Shown here: positions 1-5,734 of the stretch, one piece after another
Position numbering within the stretch: the stretch's first letter is position 1
How the letters are laid out: each line of letters starts with the position of its first letter
Assembly: GCA_905235765.1 (NCBI GenBank)
Contig: CAJOMM010000048.1
Location: 1-5,734, forward strand
Reading direction: 5' to 3'
From: an uncultured Clostridia bacterium
Lineage (GTDB): Bacteria > Bacillota > Clostridia > Christensenellales > Borkfalkiaceae
Length of the DNA: 5,734 nt
Notes under the pieces: model-generated
Seen by the model: the letters and a program-made list of their open reading frames with translations, nothing else
What the model was told of the DNA's origin: nothing
Databases searched by the model: none
Made by a program: the position numbers and the translations under genes

Positions 1-48
1 ATACAAGCGAGAATAAGCAATTTTGCAATTATTCGAGCGTCGTATTAC

Positions 49-64
49 ATCATCGTCAGATGAT
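49..64. repeat. Short inverted repeat (6-bp stem, 4-nt loop)
   Basis: ATCATC (49-54) and GATGAT (59-64) are perfect reverse complements around the loop GTCA. The repeat lies just downstream of the candidate leftward -10 box, so it spans the predicted leftward transcription start near 58. It could be a small operator or a chance hairpin. No T-run follows it closely enough to make a terminator. Confidence 0.35.
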
Positions 65-93
65 ATTATACCTTTTATCCGACTTAAAATCAA
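65..93 (-). promoter_or_regulatory. Candidate sigma-A promoter firing leftward
   Basis: Read on the minus strand there is a -35-like TTGATT (93-88, four of six consensus bases), a 17-bp spacer and a perfect TATAAT (70-65). The predicted start is near position 58, so the transcript would leave the window to the left. No start codon for its gene is visible before the edge. Element match and spacing are good, but in an AT-rich region such matches also arise by chance. Confidence 0.45.
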
Positions 94-102
94 TGATTTT
101 AA
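84..102. repeat. Perfect 19-nt palindrome, possible operator
   Basis: TTAAAATCA (84-92) is mirrored by TGATTTTAA (94-102) around a single central A. It overlaps the -35 element of the leftward promoter, a typical place for a repressor operator. One half (TTAAAATC) recurs at 179-186, just ahead of the second rightward promoter. A T7 run at 108-114 follows, but the stem has only one G/C pair per arm and CGCCG separates it from the Ts, so a terminator is less likely. The binding protein is unknown. Confidence 0.4.
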
Positions 103-141
103 CGCCGTTTTTTTATAAATACGCGCACAGCTTTAACTAAT

Positions 142-171
142 TTCAAAAGTCGGGGGGTTTATATATATAAT
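142..171 (+). promoter_or_regulatory. Candidate upstream promoter for the cysE operon
   Basis: A perfect TATAAT at 166-171 is preceded, after an 18-bp spacer, by TTCAAA at 142-147 (four of six -35 bases). Transcription would start near 178, giving a leader of about 57 nt before the chosen cysE start. The -10 box sits in an alternating AT tract, which raises the chance of a fortuitous match. Confidence 0.4.
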
Positions 172-188
172 AACGATGTTAAAATCGC

Positions 189-217
189 TTGCAAAACCAC
201 GGCTTTAATGTTATTAT
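189..217 (+). promoter_or_regulatory. Candidate proximal promoter for the cysE operon
   Basis: TTGCAA (189-194, four of six bases) and TATTAT (212-217, five of six) are separated by an ideal 17-bp spacer. Transcription would start near 224, only about 11 nt before the ATG at 235, giving a very short leader. The -10 box would lie inside an N-terminal extension beginning at ATG 208, which is one reason to prefer the 235 start for cysE. Confidence 0.4.
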
Positions 218-234
218 ATATAAAGTATAAAAAT

Positions 235-876
235 ATGTTTAAGAGACTTCGTCAAGACATAAACGCCGCTAAAAAATTCGATCCGGCGGCGCGCAATAAA
301 TTCGAGATTTTTCTGACATATTCGGGAGTGCATGCGCTATCCTGGCATAGGCTTGCGCATTTTTTCTATAAGATAAAACTTAAACTGCTCGCGAGGATGT
401 GCAGTCAGATGGCGAAATTCTTTACGGGTATAGAGATACATCCGGCGGCGAAGATCGCAGGCGGAGTGTTTATCGACCACGGCGCAGGCGTAGTTATAGG
501 TGAAACCGCGGAAGTGGAAACCGACGTAGTTATCTATCAGGGCGTAACTCTCGGCGGCACGGGTAAAGAAAAAGGCAAACGCCACCCGACCATAAAGCGC
601 GGCGCGATTATTTCCGCCGGCGCGAAAATTCTCGGCGGTTTTACGGTCGGCGAATACGCTAAAATAGGCGCAGGCGCGGTGGTATTAAAAGAAGTTCCGC
701 CTTATGCGACGGCTGTCGGGGTTCCGGCGGAAATCGTAAGAATAAACGGAGAAAAGCCCGATCTTTTGCAGGAAAAATGCGACCCAAGACATACCGAAAT
801 ATGCAGGCTTCACGATAAAATATTTGAGCTTGAAGAAGAAATAAAAAGACTTAAAGACGAAAAAAACGAGAAATAG
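235..876 (+). CDS. cysE: Serine O-acetyltransferase
   Basis: This enzyme transfers acetyl from acetyl-CoA to L-serine to make O-acetylserine, the committed step of cysteine synthesis in the cytoplasm. Numbering from ATG 235 (213 residues), an alpha-helical N-terminal domain (about 1-65) opens with MFKRLRQDI and contains HALSWHRLAHFFYK, both typical of CysE. A left-handed parallel beta-helix of hexapeptide repeats follows (about 66-175), with IEIHPAAKI, catalytic-region Asp81-His82 in FIDHGAGVVIGE, VTLGGTGKEKGKRHP (104-118) and the GVPAEIV exit. The tail (about 183-213) is charged and heptad-like, probably coiled coil. An in-frame ATG at 208 would add nine residues (MLLYIKYKN) that family members lack and that overlap a promoter-like sequence, so 235 is preferred. 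No Shine-Dalgarno is evident. The stop is 3 nt before cysS, a classic Bacillota pairing. Confidence 0.95.
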   Translation: MFKRLRQDINAAKKFDPAARNKFEIFLTYSGVHALSWHRLAHFFYKIKLKLLARMCSQMAKFFTGIEIHPAAKIAGGVFIDHGAGVVIGETAEVETDVVIYQGVTLGGTGKEKGKRHPTIKRGAIISAGAKILGGFTVGEYAKIGAGAVVLKEVPPYATAVGVPAEIVRINGEKPDLLQEKCDPRHTEICRLHDKIFELEEEIKRLKDEKNEK

Positions 877-879
877 ATT

Positions 880-2271
880 ATGAAAATTTTCAACACTCTT
901 TCCGGGAGAAAAGAAAACTTCGTTCCTATAAGAGACAATAAAGTAAAAATGTACGCCTGCGGAATTACCGTTTCCGGTGAGGCGCACATAGGCCACGCTT
1001 ATCAGGCAATCATTTACGATATCATAAGAAAATATCTCGTAAAACGCGGTTACGACGTAACTTACGCCAGAAATTACACCGACGTCGACGACAAGATAAT
1101 TCTTAAATCCAACGAAACGGGCGTTCCGGCAGACGTATACGCGAAAGAGATGATAGCGAAAATAGACGCCGAGATGAAGAGACTTAAAGTCGGAGACCCC
1201 GACGTTTGGATTAAGGCTACCGATTGTATAGGCGATATGATCGCGTTTATAGAAAAACTGATAGAAAAGGGCGTCGCTTATCCGACCGAAAAAGGCGACG
1301 TGTATTTCGCCGTGGAAAAATTCCCGTCTTACGGCGCGCTTTCTCACAGAAACCTTGAAGACGCTATTGACGGCGTGAGGGTGGAAAACGACGAAAGCAA
1401 AAACAATCCTTTAGACTTCGCGCTGTGGAAGTCGGCTAAAGAAGGGGAACCTTTCTGGGAATCACCGTGGGGCAAAGGTCGTCCCGGTTGGCACATAGAA
1501 TGCTCTTGTATGAACCGCAAGATATTCGGCGACCAAATAGATATTCACGGCGGCGGAAGAGACCTTATCTTTCCGCATCACGAAAACGAAATAGCGCAAT
1601 CGGAATCTTTGACCGGAAAACGCTTTTCCAAATATTGGATTCACAACGGACTTATAAAGGTAAACGGGCAAAAGATGAGCAAATCGCTCGGCAACAGTCT
1701 TTTGCTTAAAGATATTCTGGACGAATATTCAGACGAAACGATAAAATTCGCCCTGCTTTCCACTAATTACAGGGGCGACATAAACATAACGGACAATCTG
1801 TTTCCCGAAGCGGAAAAACACCTTGCGGATTTCTACTCGGTCTTTTTGCTCGCCGAAGAAAAGGGCGTAAAGATCGAGGGGGAGGCGCCCGAAATAGACG
1901 ACGCCTTTAACGCCGCGATGGACGACGATTTCAATACCGCGCTCGCGCTTTCGTTGCTTTTCGGATACTTTAAGTCGGTTAAGGCAAAGATTATCGCCGG
2001 CGACGATTCGGCGGGGAAAATGCTCAGTCAGATAAAAAAGACCTATTCGCTTTTGGGACTTTTCCTAACTTCACCCAAAGAGTTTATAGCAAGGGTAAAC
2101 GCCAAAAAAACGAGCGCCGTTCCGCAGGAGATAATCGATTTGGCGGAAGAAAGGCTTAAAGCGAGAAAAAATAAGGACTTTAAAACTTCTGACGAACTCA
2201 GAGATAAAATATTTTCATTAGGATATCAAATAAAGGACGCAAAAGACGGATATACTGTCGAGAAAAGATAA
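880..2271 (+). CDS. cysS: Cysteinyl-tRNA synthetase
   Basis: This class I synthetase attaches cysteine to tRNA-Cys. Its 463 residues are normal for the family. The signature HIGH is at 36-39 and KMSKS at 265-269. The four zinc ligands that select cysteine align with the known E. coli positions shifted by one: Cys27, Cys208 (in GRPGWHIECSCM), His233 and Glu237 (in FPHHENE). TDVDDKI and DIHGGGRDL are also present, and a helical anticodon-binding region fills about 310-463. The strand around HIGH reads GITVSGEAHIGH rather than the common GPTVYDYAHIGH, a variant without loss of known catalytic residues. It begins 3 nt after cysE and ends 6 nt before the next gene, so co-transcription and translational coupling are likely. 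The Shine-Dalgarno is weak (GAG at 868-870). Confidence 0.97.
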   Translation: MKIFNTLSGRKENFVPIRDNKVKMYACGITVSGEAHIGHAYQAIIYDIIRKYLVKRGYDVTYARNYTDVDDKIILKSNETGVPADVYAKEMIAKIDAEMKRLKVGDPDVWIKATDCIGDMIAFIEKLIEKGVAYPTEKGDVYFAVEKFPSYGALSHRNLEDAIDGVRVENDESKNNPLDFALWKSAKEGEPFWESPWGKGRPGWHIECSCMNRKIFGDQIDIHGGGRDLIFPHHENEIAQSESLTGKRFSKYWIHNGLIKVNGQKMSKSLGNSLLLKDILDEYSDETIKFALLSTNYRGDINITDNLFPEAEKHLADFYSVFLLAEEKGVKIEGEAPEIDDAFNAAMDDDFNTALALSLLFGYFKSVKAKIIAGDDSAGKMLSQIKKTYSLLGLFLTSPKEFIARVNAKKTSAVPQEIIDLAEERLKARKNKDFKTSDELRDKIFSLGYQIKDAKDGYTVEKR

Positions 2272-2277
2272 AAGATT

Positions 2278-4095
2278 ATGATAACTTCTAAACAATTAAG
2301 AGACAACTGGATAAAATTTTACGAAAGCAAAGGGCACCTTAATATCGGCGCCGTTTCGCTTATAGGCGACGGAACCACCGGCGTTATGTTCAACGTTGCC
2401 GGTATGCAACCGCTTATGCCCTATCTTCTGGGCAAACCTCACCCCTCGGGAAAGACCAGACTTTGCAACGTGCAGGGCTGCGTCAGAACGGTGGATATAG
2501 ACGCCGTGGGCGACGCTACGCATTTCACTTTTTTCGAGATGATGGGGAATTGGTCTTTGGGCGATTATTTCAAAAAAGAAAAAACAGCCTGGACTTTCGA
2601 ACTTCTGACCAAAGTGTTCGGGTTCGACAAAGATAAAATCTGTTCTACCGTGTTCGAAGGCAACGCTTCCGCGCCCAGAGACGAAGAAACGGCGGAACTT
2701 CTGAAAAGCCTCGGCATAAAAGAGGAAAATATTTTCTATCTTCCCAAAAAAGACAACTGGTGGGAATTGGAAGGTACCGTCGGCACTCCTTGCGGCCCCG
2801 ATAACGAGTGGTTTTATCCGAGAGAAGACGGAAAAGATTCTTCCGATTTTCTTGACGGAAACAGATACGTTGAGATTGGCAACGACGTGTATATGCAGTA
2901 CAAAAAGACGGAAAACGGCTACGAAGAGCTGAAGAACAAAAACGTTGACACAGGCTTCGGACTGGACAGACTTCTTTTGTTCTTAAACGGGCTTACGGAC
3001 GGATATAAAACGGACCTTTTTATCGACGCGGTAAATTATCTCGAAAAGGTTTCCGGCAAAAATTACGACGCCGACGAAGAGGCGAGAAAGGCTATAAGAA
3101 TTATCGCCGATCACACGAGAACTTCCGTTATGCTTATAGGCGACGCTAACGGAATAATCCCGTCGAACACGGGCGCCGGATATATTTTGAGAAGGCTTTT
3201 GCGCCGTTCTATAAGGTATTGCCGTTCTTTGGAAATTTCTTCCGAAGCGATTTGCGGCGCGGCTGAAATTTTTATAGACAAGGTTTACGGAGAGGCTTAT
3301 CCCTTGCTCGTCGAAAAGAAAGATTACATTTTGGACGAGATAAGAAAAGAATCCAAAAAGTTTGAAGCGACGCTGTCCGCCGGCATCAAGGAATTTGAAA
3401 AATGTATCGGCGGTATAGAGCGCAAAAACGCGTTTATGAAGGAAAAAGATTCCTCTTACGTTCCGGAAACGGAAATTTCCGGAAAACAGTCGTTCAGGTT
3501 ATACGACACCTTCGGGTTTCCTTTGGAACTCACCGAAGAATTGGCGGCGGAAAGAGGATTTACCGTCGACAAGAAAGGTTTTGACGAAGCGTTTAAGGCT
3601 CATCAGGAAATAAGCAAGGCGCAAGCCGGCGCGGCAAAAGGCGGTCTTACAGAGAGAACGGAGATAACGCAGAACTATCATACCGCCACGCACATACTTC
3701 TTGCAGGTCTCAGGAAAATGTTCGGCACAAATACCGAGCAAAAAGGTTCCAATATAACCGAAGAGCGTATGCGTTTCGATTTCAACCTCGACCACAAGAT
3801 GACGGATGCGGAGCTTAAAGCACTTGAAGACTTCGTCAACGAAGTGATATCGAGAAAAATCGACGTCGTAAGATCGGAATTGCCGTATAAAGACGCGGTA
3901 AGTTCGGGAGCGTACGGCGTGTTTAACCCGACTTCTCAGGATCAGATAGTTTCAATTTATACGATAGGCGACGTGGACAAGCAGATTTGCGGAGGTCCCC
4001 ACGCGAAAAATACCGGAGACCTCGGTAAATTCAGAATTACCAAAGAGGAAAGTTCTTCTTCCGGAGTAAGGCGTATAAAAGCCGTTTTGGAGTGA
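2278..4095 (+). CDS. alaS: Compact alanyl-tRNA synthetase lacking the C-terminal domain
   Basis: This class II synthetase should attach alanine to tRNA-Ala and hydrolyse mischarged Ser- or Gly-tRNA-Ala. The catalytic core is clear: FNVAGMQP (38-45), motif 2 region with CVRT and THFTFFEMMGNWSLGDYF (81-98), CGPDNEWF, and motif 3 VDTGFGLDR (223-231). The tRNA-recognition helices follow, including IIADHTRTS and GYILRRLLRRSIR, then LYDTFGFPLELT (408-419). The editing domain has HTATH (His468, His472) and CGGPH (Cys571, His575), the four expected zinc ligands. It ends at GVRRIKAVLE, where ordinary bacterial AlaRS (about 870-880 residues) continues into a linker and the DHHA1/C-Ala domain. Roughly 100 residues of beta-barrel before the editing domain are also missing. 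The frame is intact and the next gene overlaps the stop, so this is a compact form rather than a truncation. Similar short AlaRS proteins are, from memory, found in candidate-phyla bacteria and some clostridia. A separate full-length alaS elsewhere cannot be excluded. Confidence 0.88.
   Translation: MITSKQLRDNWIKFYESKGHLNIGAVSLIGDGTTGVMFNVAGMQPLMPYLLGKPHPSGKTRLCNVQGCVRTVDIDAVGDATHFTFFEMMGNWSLGDYFKKEKTAWTFELLTKVFGFDKDKICSTVFEGNASAPRDEETAELLKSLGIKEENIFYLPKKDNWWELEGTVGTPCGPDNEWFYPREDGKDSSDFLDGNRYVEIGNDVYMQYKKTENGYEELKNKNVDTGFGLDRLLLFLNGLTDGYKTDLFIDAVNYLEKVSGKNYDADEEARKAIRIIADHTRTSVMLIGDANGIIPSNTGAGYILRRLLRRSIRYCRSLEISSEAICGAAEIFIDKVYGEAYPLLVEKKDYILDEIRKESKKFEATLSAGIKEFEKCIGGIERKNAFMKEKDSSYVPETEISGKQSFRLYDTFGFPLELTEELAAERGFTVDKKGFDEAFKAHQEISKAQAGAAKGGLTERTEITQNYHTATHILLAGLRKMFGTNTEQKGSNITEERMRFDFNLDHKMTDAELKALEDFVNEVISRKIDVVRSELPYKDAVSSGAYGVFNPTSQDQIVSIYTIGDVDKQICGGPHAKNTGDLGKFRITKEESSSSGVRRIKAVLE
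4089..4092 (+). promoter_or_regulatory. Shine-Dalgarno GGAG inside the end of alaS
   Basis: GGAG lies in the last codons of alaS. It is only 2 nt before the overlapping ATG at 4095 but 11 nt before a second in-frame ATG at 4104. Spacing therefore mildly favours 4104, while the TGATG overlap favours coupled restart at 4095. It is the clearest ribosome binding site in the window. Confidence 0.45.
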
Positions 4096-5734
4096 TGACG
4101 TTTATGTCGAATAGCAAAAATAAAGTTAAAGAACAAAGGAAAAGCAGGCTTTTTGCGACGATACTCGTCGCGCTGTCCTTTGCGGTAAGCGTTTTTATAG
4201 CGACGCCGATAGATATTTATCTCGCAAATGCCGAAGAATTCGTGTTCGGGTTCGGAGATTTCTTTCCGTTGTGCCTTTTGTTCGGCGTTTTGTCGGGCGC
4301 TGCGGTGTTTTCATTGTTGTATTTCGTGCCTGAAAAGGCTTATAGACCGCTGCTTGCGCTCTTTGCGGCGACAGACTTTTTATTGTTTTTGCAAAGCGCG
4401 CTCTTAAACGGCAATATGAACACGCTTGCCGGCGACGAGATGGCGGGCAATGCCGTAATTTCTTCCTCTATTATTTTCAACTTTATACTGTGGATAGTTA
4501 TAAAGGGAGTAATGATAGGCGTCGCTTTCGTCAGAAAGAACGTCGTTCAGTTGGTTTTGAGATACGTTTGTATCCTTATGGCGCTTATCTCCCTTATATT
4601 TATGGTGATAAGCCCTTTGTCGAGAATCGGCAAAAGCAATAAAGACAATTCTAACGGCACATATTTTCTGTCCACGGCTAATCTTACCGATTTTGCTTCC
4701 GACAATAACGTTTTCGTGTTCGTGGTCGACAGGTTCGACGAACTCTTTGCGGAAGAAGCTTATGAAAAAGTGGACGGGATATATTCCGAACTTGAAGGAT
4801 TTACCTGGTTTCAGGACAATCTTTCTTTATACGGCCACACCTTCCCTTCGATAGCGTATATGCTTACGGGAAATGAATATCAAGCGGAACTTTTCCGTTC
4901 GGAATTCCTTAAAACGGTTTACGATGGCGACACGCCTCTTAAACGTTTGCACGATAACGGATATTCGGTAAACCTTTATACTCAGGCGTTTTACGCCTAT
5001 ACCGACGCCGCATTTCTTCCCGATTATATATCCAGCAGAGAAAAAGTAGAAAAAACAAACAACGCCGCGCCGTTAAAACTTTCCATGAGTATGGTGGGTA
5101 TCGGTCTATACAGGAGCCTCCCTTTCGTCTCTAAAAATCTTTTCGTAAACATAAATTCCAACACGAGCAACGGCTGTATAGAATTTATCTCGGCAGCAGG
5201 CAACGAAAACTATTCCACCGACAATAAAGCGGCTTACTATTTTGTGCGCGATAAAGAATTTACCGTTTCTTCACAAAAGAATTTTTCGTTTATCCATATT
5301 GAAGGCTGTCATAACGTCGATTACGACGACGATTGGAATCGACCGTCCGGTTCGGAAAGAGGCGATATTACGCTTTCCGTAAAATCAAGTTTCAAACTCA
5401 TAAATAAATACATATCGGAGATGAAAGCCGCAGGCGTTTACGATAACGCCACGATAATTATTACCGGCGACCATTCCGCACCCGTAAAGGATTACACGGA
5501 TTTGGACGGGGGAAGAATTACCGCTCTTTTCGTCAAACCTTCTGGAGAAAGTTCCGCGCCGCTTAAAATATCCTCGGCGCAGGTCTCTCACGATAACCTT
5601 TGGGCGACTATATTTAAGTCCGAAGGAATCGCGGCGGATTACGGTAAATCCGTGTTCGATGTGCCTGAAAACGAAGATCAGATTCGCCGCTACGTTTGGC
5701 AAACTTATATGGCGAGCAGTATGGACGAGTACGT
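4095..5734 (+). CDS. Membrane-anchored sulfatase/LTA-synthase-like protein (3' end outside window)
   Basis: The frame stays open from ATG 4095 to the window edge (546 residues), so the C-terminus is missing. A positively charged N-terminus is followed by five predicted membrane helices at about 19-37, 57-78, 85-104, 120-146 and 151-173, then a large domain predicted to face outside, as in lipoteichoic acid synthase. That domain fits the alkaline phosphatase/sulfatase superfamily. VFVFVVDRFDE supplies a first metal-binding acid (Asp212), HTFPSIAYMLTG a likely nucleophile (Thr249), FIHIEGCH candidate histidines (His401, His406), and IITGDHSAP the Asp459-His460 metal pair. In S. aureus LtaS the corresponding residues are Glu255, Thr300, His416, Asp475 and His476. 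Thr at the nucleophile position suggests a phospho-group transferase or hydrolase rather than a formylglycine sulfatase. The substrate is unknown. The start overlaps the alaS stop by one base; ATG 4104 is an alternative. Confidence 0.85.
   Translation, partial: MTFMSNSKNKVKEQRKSRLFATILVALSFAVSVFIATPIDIYLANAEEFVFGFGDFFPLCLLFGVLSGAAVFSLLYFVPEKAYRPLLALFAATDFLLFLQSALLNGNMNTLAGDEMAGNAVISSSIIFNFILWIVIKGVMIGVAFVRKNVVQLVLRYVCILMALISLIFMVISPLSRIGKSNKDNSNGTYFLSTANLTDFASDNNVFVFVVDRFDELFAEEAYEKVDGIYSELEGFTWFQDNLSLYGHTFPSIAYMLTGNEYQAELFRSEFLKTVYDGDTPLKRLHDNGYSVNLYTQAFYAYTDAAFLPDYISSREKVEKTNNAAPLKLSMSMVGIGLYRSLPFVSKNLFVNINSNTSNGCIEFISAAGNENYSTDNKAAYYFVRDKEFTVSSQKNFSFIHIEGCHNVDYDDDWNRPSGSERGDITLSVKSSFKLINKYISEMKAAGVYDNATIIITGDHSAPVKDYTDLDGGRITALFVKPSGESSAPLKISSAQVSHDNLWATIFKSEGIAADYGKSVFDVPENEDQIRRYVWQTYMASSMDEY

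Larger units (their letters stand above)
1..234. other. AT-rich divergent intergenic region
   Basis: No convincing gene lies here. The stretch is clearly richer in A+T than the genes that follow. It contains candidate promoters facing both ways, a 19-nt palindrome and a short hairpin, each listed separately. Two tiny ATG-initiated frames (94-141 and 176-208) have no ribosome binding site and look like chance. A G6 run at 152-157 precedes the alternating AT tract at 160-171. I looked for the conserved T-box sequence (AGGGTGG...CCGCG type) that often precedes cysE-cysS or alaS in Bacillota and did not find it. The leftward promoter implies a divergent neighbour outside the window. Confidence 0.7.

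Noticed and set aside
84..114. Intrinsic terminator formed by the palindrome and the T7 run
   Set aside because: The stem is almost entirely A/T and is separated from the T-run by CGCCG, so it would be a weak terminator; an operator role fits its position better.
94..141. 15-codon leader peptide MILTPFFYKYAHSFN
   Set aside because: It has no ribosome binding site, contains no cysteine or alanine run that would suggest attenuation, and lies upstream of the predicted rightward transcription starts.
176..208. 10-codon upstream frame MLKSLAKPRL ending in TAATG
   Set aside because: No Shine-Dalgarno, and its ATG falls at or before the predicted start of transcription from the 166-171 box; most likely chance.
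208..234. N-terminal extension of cysE starting at ATG 208
   Set aside because: The nine extra residues are not typical of CysE, there is no ribosome binding site, and the codons coincide with a promoter-like -10 box; ATG 235 gives the family-typical MFKRLR start.
685..1347. 220-codon open frame on the minus strand across the cysE/cysS junction
   Set aside because: It is antisense to two clearly recognised genes, its translation is rich in Phe, Tyr and Val with no recognisable motif, and it is explained by codon bias of the plus-strand genes.
4060..4100. Possibility that alaS is a frameshifted full-length gene
   Set aside because: The sequence after the stop encodes a clear membrane protein in another frame, not a DHHA1 domain, and the missing internal beta-barrel shows the compaction is not just a 3' truncation.
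5385..5702. 105-codon minus-strand open frame inside the sulfatase-like gene
   Set aside because: It is a shadow of a long plus-strand frame that carries the GDHSAP metal motif; it has no family resemblance or start signal.

Overview
The window looks like a Gram-positive-type (Bacillota, probably clostridial) chromosome of moderate GC with an AT-rich intergenic region. Three things suggest this: a Bacillus/Clostridium-style cysE followed directly by cysS, a five-helix LtaS-like envelope enzyme, and mixed AGA/CGC arginine codon use. The genus cannot be named from the sequence, and an uncultured clostridial lineage is a guess.

Positions 1-234 are noncoding. They hold one candidate promoter firing leftward out of the window (65-93), a perfect 19-nt palindrome overlapping its -35 element (84-102), a small hairpin (49-64) and two candidate rightward promoters (142-171 and 189-217). 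The intergenic region therefore looks divergent, with the leftward gene outside the window. No T-box leader is visible ahead of the synthetase genes.

From 235 to the window end there is one tightly packed rightward cluster: cysE (serine O-acetyltransferase), cysS (cysteinyl-tRNA synthetase), a short alaS-type gene (alanyl-tRNA synthetase of only 605 residues) and a membrane-anchored sulfatase/LTA-synthase-like protein cut by the window end. The gaps are 3 nt, 6 nt and a 1-nt TGATG overlap, so a single polycistronic transcript is very likely. CysE commits serine to cysteine synthesis and CysS charges the product onto tRNA-Cys. The AlaRS adds a second charging and editing enzyme. The last gene has no obvious link to translation and probably acts on the cell envelope, perhaps transferring or cleaving phospho- or sulfo-groups.

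The most unusual element is the alanyl-tRNA synthetase. It has the catalytic core and a complete zinc-binding editing domain, but it lacks both the beta-barrel segment normally found before the editing domain and the whole C-terminal DHHA1/C-Ala region. It looks intact and compact rather than broken. No mobile element, CRISPR array, tRNA or rRNA was seen.
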